A stretch of DNA of 5,493 bases from Nitrospira defluvii (GTDB taxonomy: Bacteria; Nitrospirota; Nitrospiria; Nitrospirales; Nitrospiraceae). The notes below the pieces were generated by a model. It was not told where the DNA came from. It saw nothing but the letters and a program-made list of their open reading frames with translations, and ran no database searches. The number at the start of each line of letters is the position of its first letter. Position 1 is the first letter of the stretch. Below, piece after piece: positions 1 through 5,493 of this stretch. The translations under genes were made by a program, and so were the position numbers. The stretch lies in the NCBI GenBank assembly GCA_016199015.1, contig JACQHN010000347.1:1-5493 (forward strand), written 5' to 3'.

Positions 1-3000
1 CGCCGCCGGATCGTTCGCGCGAATGGCGTCGCCGAGGGCATCCACACTGTCCCGCGAATGGTCGAGGTACTTCCGAAGGATGGACGCCAGCACATTCGGC
101 CGATTTGGGCGTTGCAATGCCCGGATATCGGCCAGGGCCTTCAGGTTTACCCCGGGAGGCACCGTCAGTGCCTCCACCATCGGTTCAGTCGTCAAGCGGG
201 ATGAATCAGCCATCGAGGCTGACTCGGGAGAGGCTGAGCCAGGAATTGGCGTGGAACTCCCCGGGGTCTTCTTGGGCAGCCATTTGAGCACCATTTCTCG
301 CAGCTGCATCTGGGAATAGGGTTTGGTCAGATAATCATCCATGCCGGCCGCGAGGCATTGATCCCGATCTCCCTGCATGGCGTGCGCGGTTAAGGCGATG
401 ATGGGCACGCGATGCGTTCGACGTATCTCGTCGTTGGTATCTCGTCGTTCGTCGGACGCTTCACGTTTCACGCGCGACGCTTCACGATTTCGAATCAGGC
501 GCGTGGCTTCGAGCCCATCCATTTCAGGCATTTGGCAGTCCATCAAAATCATATCGATATTCTCGCTGTCGGCGGCCACCAAGGCTTGCCGGCCATTCTC
601 TGCCACATCGACCTCATACCCGAGTAATTTCAACATGCCGACAGCAACCTCTTGATTGACGGGGCTGTCTTCGGCCAGCAGGATTCGTCCGGCTGGTTTC
701 AGGGGAGTCCCATCAGCCATCATAGAGGATGAGGGCGAGCGAGGAGCCCCCACGGCCGGTTCGAATGCGAGAGAGGGCGCGGGCAACTGCGCGCAAGGCA
801 TGATTCCTGTTGGTAATGCGGCCCCAAGCGGTTGGCGCTCAAGCCAGGCCGTAAAGGAGAAGGTCGAGCCGCTCCCCGGGATGCTGTCCACCGTAATGGT
901 TCCGCCCATGAGCGCGACCAACTGTTTGGCAATCGAGAGGCCCAAACCGGTGCCGCCGTATCGTCGAGTGGTTGAGCCATCGGCTTGTGAAAAGGCGTCG
1001 AAGATGCGTGATGTGGCTGCCGCCGCAATGCCGATGCCGCTGTCGGTCACGGCGAGCCGTAATAGGACCTGGCTGGTCGTGCTTTCCACCACCTCGGTGG
1101 TCAATGAGACTGTGCCCGTCTCGGTAAACTTAATCGCATTGCTCAGAAGATTCATGAGGATCTGCCGGAACCGGACCGGGTCACCCTTGAGGTAGAGCGG
1201 AACGCCCTCGCCTATGTGCTGGGTGAGCTGAAGCTGTTTCCGTCGCGCCGCTTCAACGAACAGCTCAAGCGATTCCGACAGCACGTGCGACAGATCGAAA
1301 CCGACCGATTCCAACTCCAGTTTGCCCGCTTCGATCTTCGAAAAGTCCAGAATGTCGTTGATGATCGCGAGAAGCGTTCGTCCCGAACGGTGCACGGTCG
1401 AGGCGAGATGCCGCTGCTTGTCTGTGAGCTCGCTGTTGAGCAGCAACTCGGTCGTTCCCAGGACACCGTTCATGGGAGTGCGAATCTCATGACTCATATT
1501 CGCCAGAAACTCGCTCTTGGATTTGCTGGCGGCTTCGGCCGCTTCTTTCGCCGCTCGGAGTTCTTCCTCGGTGCGTTTCCGATCGGTGGTATCGATGTGG
1601 ATACCGACCATGCGTGACGCCACGCCGTAGGCATCTCGAAGAATACTGCCCCGGGACAAGATCCACCGGTAGGACCCGTCACGATGTCGCAGGCGGTGTT
1701 CGATTTCAAACTGATGTCGAGTGCCATTGAGGCAGGATTGTACGACCTCATGGACAGGTCGCTGATCATCTGCGTGGACGCGCGACTCCCATTCTCGGAA
1801 ATTGTTAGCCAGAGTCGAGTCGTCATAGCCGAGCTGACTCTTCCATTGGGGAGAAAGGTAGACCGAGTTGGTGGTGAGGTTCCAGTCCCAGATACCAATG
1901 TGCGAGCCTTGCACCGTCATCGCCAAACGTTCTTCACTCGTGCGGAGCGCTTCCTCTGCCCGCTTCCGTTCCGTAATATCCACCACGAATGCCGTGAAGG
2001 TATAGGCATTCTCCAGGCGCAGCGGGGTAATGGCCAGCTCGATCGGGAACTCCGTACCGTCACGGCGCAGTGCCGTGACTTCGATCCGTTTATTAAGTAC
2101 CGGGCCCTCACCGGTTTTGAGGAACCGCTCAAGTCCGCGCTGATGAGCCTCGCGCTGGGCACAAGGAATAATGGTGTCCACCATTGCGCGACCGATCGCT
2201 TCATGGCGTTTCCATCCGAATATCTGTTCGGCCTGGGCGTTCCAGTCGATGATAGTGCCCTTGTCGTCCATTCCAATGACCCCGCTGATTGCGGTGTCGA
2301 TGATCAGTCTCGTTCGGCCCTCATTTTTGCGCAGGGCTCGCTCGGCTTGAAGGCGCTCGGCTGCTTCCAGCGCGAGAGAGACCAGGGAGGCGATGGCGTG
2401 GCCGAACTGCTGTTCCTCCAGCATCCAGGCCCGTGGTGGGCCGATATGTTCGTGGCAGAGCACGCCCACGAGTCTCCCCTTGAACCGAATCGGGATGTCG
2501 AGCATGGCGGTGATGCCTTGGGGGATGAGATAGCTGTCGGCGAACTCGGCTGTGCGCGGGTCGGTCCTGGCGTCAGAGGCATCGATGACGCGTTCGGAGA
2601 GCAACTCTTGGAAATAAGCGGGATAGGCAGTCGCTCGCAATTCAATTCCGGAGGAGTGTCGGTCAGTGGACGCTTCGTAGAGGTCTTTGCATTGCAAGAG
2701 GCGCCGATCCTCGGTCAATAGCCAGACACTGGCGCGGCTCACGCACAGAGTCGAGGCGGTCGTGCGCGTAATTTCTTTCAGCGCATGTTCCAGCAAGCCA
2801 CTTTGGATGACGCTGTTGCGCGTCAAGTCGAGGAGAGCGGCTTGGTGCCGCCGCAACAGGCTCTCGGTGTGGCGGCGAACCTCCTCCGTCTGTTTCCGGT
2901 CGGTGATATCGCGAAAGACGAGCACGGCGCCGGCCACGCGATTCTCCCGAACGATTGGGGCCAACACGTAGGAGACGGGAAAGGAGCGTCCGGCGGCCGT

Positions 3001-3486
3001 AGTGAGCAGCCCGTCATCGGTCCGAAACGTGTCCCCCTGCGCGGTTTCTTCCAGCAGGATCCGGGTAAAGATCGGCTCTGTGAGTTTCGTTCCGGATGAC
3101 AATGAAATGATGGCATGCAGCGGGCGGCCGACAACCTCCGCTTCGGTTCGCGCCCAGAGGCGCTGGCCCTCCGGATTGAGCAACAGAATGTTCCAATTCT
3201 GGTCCACGACACAGAGGCCGTCGCCGATGGAACGAAGCACGGTGTGTAGTTTGTCACGCTCCTCGGTGAGTTGGCTCTCAGAGGTGCGGCGCAGCTGCTC
3301 GTTCAGCGCCTGCATCTCAGTGGAGGAGAGGGCAATCGAACGCTCCAGAAGTTCATGCCCCTGGCCAGACTCAATATAGCTCTGGTTCACCCGCGCGAGC
3401 AGTTGTTGCCAGGTGTCGAGCGAGGGGGGAACTGTGGCGGCTTCCAGCCCCAGGCGTTTGAGTTGTCGTGCGAGAAGCGGATGCAT
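1..3486 (-). CDS. Soluble hybrid sensor histidine kinase (PAS-GAF-PAS-PAS-HisKA-HATPase-REC-HPt), 3' end beyond the window
   Basis: The frame runs from ATG at 3486 without a stop to base 1 (1162 codons). I checked the frame at about 15 landmarks. Residues 1-75 are a helical region (LLARQLKRLGL near the start, LLERS and SSTEM further on). Then come PAS1 (about 78-202, ending FRDITDRK), GAF (about 216-378), PAS2 (about 390-508, ending VDITERKRAEE) and PAS3 (about 518-637, ending IDTTDRKR). The DHp domain has H666 in [10 protein letters not shown]. The ATPase has N783 (N box), DSGIGI at 815-820 and GGTGLGL at 844-850. The receiver (about 934-1070) has E939/D940, phospho-acceptor D983, T1033 and K1055. 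A Ser/Pro-rich linker (about 1071-1110) leads into an HPt start (about 1112 on), cut before its histidine. I see no membrane segment, so it should be cytosolic and sense small ligands or partner proteins. It should autophosphorylate H666 and relay to D983, then to the HPt and an unseen response regulator. The ATG lies 5 nt after the FIST stop, which suggests coupling. The receiver has an unusual repeat-encoded loop. Family assignment is near certain; the signal is unknown. Confidence 0.95.
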   Translation of the reverse strand, partial: MHPLLARQLKRLGLEAATVPPSLDTWQQLLARVNQSYIESGQGHELLERSIALSSTEMQALNEQLRRTSESQLTEERDKLHTVLRSIGDGLCVVDQNWNILLLNPEGQRLWARTEAEVVGRPLHAIISLSSGTKLTEPIFTRILLEETAQGDTFRTDDGLLTTAAGRSFPVSYVLAPIVRENRVAGAVLVFRDITDRKQTEEVRRHTESLLRRHQAALLDLTRNSVIQSGLLEHALKEITRTTASTLCVSRASVWLLTEDRRLLQCKDLYEASTDRHSSGIELRATAYPAYFQELLSERVIDASDARTDPRTAEFADSYLIPQGITAMLDIPIRFKGRLVGVLCHEHIGPPRAWMLEEQQFGHAIASLVSLALEAAERLQAERALRKNEGRTRLIIDTAISGVIGMDDKGTIIDWNAQAEQIFGWKRHEAIGRAMVDTIIPCAQREAHQRGLERFLKTGEGPVLNKRIEVTALRRDGTEFPIELAITPLRLENAYTFTAFVVDITERKRAEEALRTSEERLAMTVQGSHIGIWDWNLTTNSVYLSPQWKSQLGYDDSTLANNFREWESRVHADDQRPVHEVVQSCLNGTRHQFEIEHRLRHRDGSYRWILSRGSILRDAYGVASRMVGIHIDTTDRKRTEEELRAAKEAAEAASKSKSEFLANMSHEIRTPMNGVLGTTELLLNSELTDKQRHLASTVHRSGRTLLAIINDILDFSKIEAGKLELESVGFDLSHVLSESLELFVEAARRKQLQLTQHIGEGVPLYLKGDPVRFRQILMNLLSNAIKFTETGTVSLTTEVVESTTSQVLLRLAVTDSGIGIAAAATSRIFDAFSQADGSTTRRYGGTGLGLSIAKQLVALMGGTITVDSIPGSGSTFSFTAWLERQPLGAALPTGIMPCAQLPAPSLAFEPAVGAPRSPSSSMMADGTPLKPAGRILLAEDSPVNQEVAVGMLKLLGYEVDVAENGRQALVAADSENIDMILMDCQMPEMDGLEATRLIRNREASRVKREASDERRDTNDEIRRTHRVPIIALTAHAMQGDRDQCLAAGMDDYLTKPYSQMQLREMVLKWLPKKTPGSSTPIPGSASPESASMADSSRLTTEPMVEALTVPPGVNLKALADIRALQRPNRPNVLASILRKYLDHSRDSVDALGDAIRANDPAA
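423..449. repeat. 13-bp direct repeat pair inside the receiver domain
   Basis: GTATCTCGTCGTT occurs at 423-435 and again at 437-449, a 14-bp period. A partial third copy of its tail, CGTCG, follows at 450-454. It encodes part of an acidic/arginine-rich loop (residues about 1013-1022) of the hybrid kinase receiver. The period is not a multiple of three, so the two copies are read in different frames of the unit. Confidence 0.85.
455..486. repeat. 11-bp direct repeat pair with a TTCACG core inside the receiver domain
   Basis: GACGCTTCACG occurs at 455-465 and 476-486, a 21-bp (seven-codon) period, so the peptide REAS is encoded twice (residues 1001-1004 and 1008-1011). The core TTCACG also occurs between them at 467-472. 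It adjoins the 423-449 repeat pair, and together they make about 64 bp of low-complexity sequence in an otherwise ordinary gene. Confidence 0.85.
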
Positions 3487-3491
3487 ACAAA

Positions 3492-4640
3492 TCAGGCTTC
3501 GGTAATGGTCGTCAACGTCATGGTTTGATTGTGAAGATCGCACGCGCCGCTCGCGTACGGAGAGATCTCGCCATAGGAGTAAAATCCGATCTGGCGGCTG
3601 CCTTTCGGGAGAATCTCTAGGGTCGCTTCGGTTTCTTCTTCCGATCGTTCGCCGAGGACCAAACGGCGTCCCACACAACTGATGGCGATGGAGAGGGTGG
3701 GAGTGTCCGGGTGCCGGTTGCCGTGGCCGTTTGTCGTCAGCGTGGCGGCATCGGACGCGCCCTGAATCAATCGATCGAAATTCGCGCGCATGAGCTGCGC
3801 GTACACGCCTTGCGGAATGTCCCCGGCGAACGTCATGGATTGGGCGGCTTCGTCCACGGCTAAGATGGTGCGGACCAGACTTTTTCCCTCAGTCGGCGAG
3901 GTTCGGATCGCGAGGGGGAACAGAAGGCCTGTGGCGGGAAGGCCGGCTGCGCGATCCCTCAGATACTCTTTGTACAAGTGCAGCGCGGGACGTCCATCCA
4001 ATTCATAGAGGACATGGCCGCTTGATTTGGTGACCAGCCGTTCAGGGCCGAACTTGTCCCATCCCCCTTTGGAGCCGTGTCCAATCCGAACGTGGTCGCC
4101 ATAGAGGCCGACCGCGGTGACATAGCCGCTCTGAGGGGTGCGGTCTTTCAGGACCCATGTCCGCTTGAAGTCAGTTCCATCGCCGGCCAGACCGCCGGTA
4201 ATGACGACGGCCCCTCCAAGCGTGTCATTCAGGCCCTTGACCAGTTCGCTGCCGTTGACATGCAGGCCGTCAGACAACACCAGAATGGCGCGAAGCGAGG
4301 GCCGCTTGAGCTGAGAGGCAATCGCGGTTCCGGCGGCGTAGGAGTCCTGCGGATCGCGCACGACGGCCTGTGCCGTACGGACCGAGGTCTTTTCAAATCG
4401 CACGGCGGCCACCACGAGGCTATCATCCGAGATTTCACTGCCGTGAATTTCTCCGGCTGTCGAGCACCCGATTACGTGACTCTGAGGGCAGGCGTCGAGC
4501 ACCTGTTTGATGCGCTTCGGCGTATCAATGAGGCCGGATGAACCAAATAGCACCAGAAGGGTTTCCGGAGAATCCAGCTCGGCGAGAGTCGAAGGGGACC
4601 AGGAATTGCCGGCTTTGATGCAGGCTGTCGTGACATACAT
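3492..4640 (-). CDS. FIST-domain (FIST_N + FIST_C) cytosolic sensor protein, NosP-like by context
   Basis: This is a complete 382-residue protein. FIST domains are predicted ligand-binding sensor modules that act with kinases and cyclic-di-GMP enzymes; the NosP members bind heme and NO and regulate a neighbouring hybrid kinase. FIST_N spans about residues 25-215, with GCSTAGEI at 58-65, GGLAGDG at 149-155 and GHGSKGGW at 187-194. FIST_C spans about 218-362, with LDGRPAL at 214-220 at the junction, SCVGRR at 321-326 and [10 protein letters not shown] at 352-361. The end carries C367 and LHNQTMT (369-375), a typical FIST terminus. There is no signal peptide or membrane segment. The ATG at 4640 is supported by AAGGAG 9 nt upstream. 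The gene lies between two histidine kinases, and its stop is 5 nt from the start of the downstream one, so it probably feeds a signal into one or both. H188 in the GHGS motif and other histidines are candidate ligand residues, but heme binding is only inferred from the NosP parallel. Confidence 0.95.
   Translation of the reverse strand: MYVTTACIKAGNSWSPSTLAELDSPETLLVLFGSSGLIDTPKRIKQVLDACPQSHVIGCSTAGEIHGSEISDDSLVVAAVRFEKTSVRTAQAVVRDPQDSYAAGTAIASQLKRPSLRAILVLSDGLHVNGSELVKGLNDTLGGAVVITGGLAGDGTDFKRTWVLKDRTPQSGYVTAVGLYGDHVRIGHGSKGGWDKFGPERLVTKSSGHVLYELDGRPALHLYKEYLRDRAAGLPATGLLFPLAIRTSPTEGKSLVRTILAVDEAAQSMTFAGDIPQGVYAQLMRANFDRLIQGASDAATLTTNGHGNRHPDTPTLSIAISCVGRRLVLGERSEEETEATLEILPKGSRQIGFYSYGEISPYASGACDLHNQTMTLTTITEA
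3497..3500 (-). promoter_or_regulatory. Weak Shine-Dalgarno-like GAAG of the hybrid kinase gene
   Basis: GAAG lies inside the last codons of the FIST gene, 10 nt before the ATG at 3486. It is weak. Since the FIST stop is only 5 nt from this ATG, initiation probably relies on ribosomes finishing the FIST gene (translational coupling, inferred). Confidence 0.4.
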
Positions 4641-4649
4641 GGGTGCGTG

Positions 4650-4655
4650 CTCCTT
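4650..4655 (-). promoter_or_regulatory. Shine-Dalgarno site of the FIST gene
   Basis: The minus strand reads AAGGAG with 9 nt to the ATG at 4640, a strong ribosome-binding site that fixes this start. It lies in the 41-nt gap left when the upstream kinase ends at 4682. In the uncorrected frame the upstream kinase would be translated straight across it. Confidence 0.8.
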
Positions 4656-4681
4656 CTACGTCCATACCGGCCGTTGCCCGG

Positions 4682-5493
4682 TCACAATTTATGTAATTGT
4701 GCTGAGCGCGTCGGCTCTGTGACGGTGTGTTGATCCTGGTCCGCGGAGTGCGGTGCAGCCGCATCCACGGGGATCGTGAACCAAAAAGTCGTGCCCTGCC
4801 CAGGCCTACTGTGAAGGCCGAGATAGCCCTCATCATACCGACCAACTGTTTCACAATGGCCAGGCTGAGCCCGGTGCCGCCGTATTTTCTAGTCGTTGAG
4901 CCGTCTGCCTGCGAGAAGGAATCGAAGATTCTTTCTTGGGCATTCAGCGGAATGCCGATCCCGGTGTCCGTCACCTCAATGCGCACCTTCCCTGGCTCTT
5001 CCTCGGCGGGATGCACGGAGACTGAAATGCTGCCTGTTTCGGTGAACTTGAGCGCGTTACCGACCAGGTTGGTCAGGATCTGGCGCAGTCGATGGGGGTC
5101 GCCGTGAAATGTGCCGGGAGTCTCCGGTGCGATAGTCACCGTCAGCGCCAACCCCTTCTTCGAGGCACGCTCGTGGTACAGGGTGATGGTCTCATTGAGA
5201 ACCTGGCGGAGATCAAACGGGATATGCTCCAACTCCAACCGGCCGGCTTCGATCTTCGAGAAATCCAGAATATCGTTGATGATATGCAACAGATTCGTTC
5301 CCGAGGTGTGCGCGGTATCGGCGTAGCGACGTTGTTTGTCGTTCAGCGTGGTTGTGAGCAAGAGCTCCGTCATGCCGAGGACGCCGTTCATGGGAGTCCG
5401 AATCTCGTGGCTCATGTTGGCAAGGAATTGGGACTTCGCGAGACTGGCGGCTTCAGCCGCGTCTTTGGCGCGACGAAGGACTTCCTCCTGTTC
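4682..5493 (-). CDS. Sensor histidine kinase, C-terminal half (HisKA-HATPase), 5' end beyond the window and frameshifted near 4830
   Basis: The gene is open at the right edge, so numbering starts at the first in-window codon (5493). A helical linker (residues 1-25, rich in Ala, Lys and Glu) leads to the H box, with phospho-acceptor H29 in [22 protein letters not shown] follows in the DHp second helix. The ATPase has N146 in [19 protein letters not shown] at 176-181 and GGTGLSL in the G2 box, ending at M221. The raw frame then becomes non-homologous, rich in Arg and Ser, and runs to a stop at 4525, 116 nt inside the FIST gene. Shifting frame at 4829-4831 gives 48 residues including [13 protein letters not shown], the expected end of a HATPase domain. 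The stop is then at 4684-4682, 41 nt before the FIST start. I take this as the original end. No receiver follows, so the protein would be a plain kinase needing a separate response regulator. Either a sequencing error or a real inactivating mutation would explain the shift. The kinase identity is sure; the functional state is not. Confidence 0.88.
4826..4836 (-). other. Probable one-base deletion (frameshift) in the upstream histidine kinase
   Basis: On the minus strand the codons for Met-Met (4836-4831) are followed by AG and then GGC TAT CTC in the homologous frame. Two leftover bases where three are expected indicate loss of one base (or gain of two) between the ATG pair and GGC. Upstream translation is clean kinase. 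Downstream translation matches a HATPase end only in the shifted frame, and that frame also ends at a sensible stop just before the FIST ribosome-binding site. I see no slippery heptamer of the known programmed-frameshift types here. Confidence 0.85.

Noticed and set aside
423..486. CRISPR array
   Set aside because: The repeats are 11-13 bp with 1-10 bp between them and sit inside a coding frame. They have neither the repeat length nor the spacers of a CRISPR.
1684..2721. A 345-codon open frame on the plus strand
   Set aside because: It lies antisense to the PAS/GAF region of the hybrid kinase, whose domains and motifs are clear. Its translation shows no recognisable domain, and long antisense frames are common in GC-rich coding DNA.
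4525..4681. Raw C-terminal extension of the upstream kinase overlapping the FIST gene
   Set aside because: The peptide is unlike any kinase end, rich in Arg and Ser, and it overlaps FIST coding sequence by 116 nt. The other frame gives the expected HATPase end and a well-placed stop.
4641..4681. Internal promoter or terminator before the FIST gene
   Set aside because: The 41-nt gap holds a clear Shine-Dalgarno site but no convincing -35/-10 pair and no stem with a U tract.
4821..4840. Programmed ribosomal frameshift
   Set aside because: There is no slippery heptamer or run of A or U at the junction, and I see no obvious stem-loop after it. A simple one-base deletion explains the data better.

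Overview
All genes in this window lie on the minus strand, and they form one signal-transduction cluster. In transcription order, from right to left, there are three genes. The first is the C-terminal half of a histidine kinase, which enters from the right edge. The second is a complete 382-residue FIST-domain sensor protein. The third is a very large soluble hybrid histidine kinase that is still open at the left edge after 1162 codons. The gaps are short: 41 nt (once a frameshift is allowed for) and 5 nt. This suggests one operon with coupled translation.

The third gene reads N-terminal conserved helical region, PAS, GAF, PAS, PAS, HisKA, HATPase, receiver, and the start of an HPt domain. 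The window ends just before the expected HPt phospho-histidine. The protein therefore carries a nearly complete His-Asp-His relay in one chain. The first gene is a related kinase core without a receiver. A cytosolic FIST protein next to a soluble multi-PAS hybrid kinase resembles the NosP/NahK nitric-oxide sensing pairs of Proteobacteria. Here the FIST gene sits between two kinases. The ligand cannot be read from the sequence.

Two anomalies stand out. The upstream kinase is frameshifted near 4829-4831, just after its G2 box. A one-base correction restores a textbook C-terminus and a stop 41 nt before the FIST gene. Separately, the receiver domain of the large kinase carries about 20 extra residues in the loop before beta4, encoded by short direct repeats (423-486) that look like a repeat element absorbed in frame into the gene.

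The organism is a GC-rich bacterium with large multi-domain soluble kinases. The repeat words (TTCACG / GTATCTCGTCGTT type) and the kinase style remind me of Nitrospira-like bacteria (Nitrospirota). That is a memory-based guess with low to moderate confidence. No RNA gene, mobile element, CRISPR array, promoter or terminator was recognised. Apart from the 41-nt and 5-nt gaps, the window is entirely coding.
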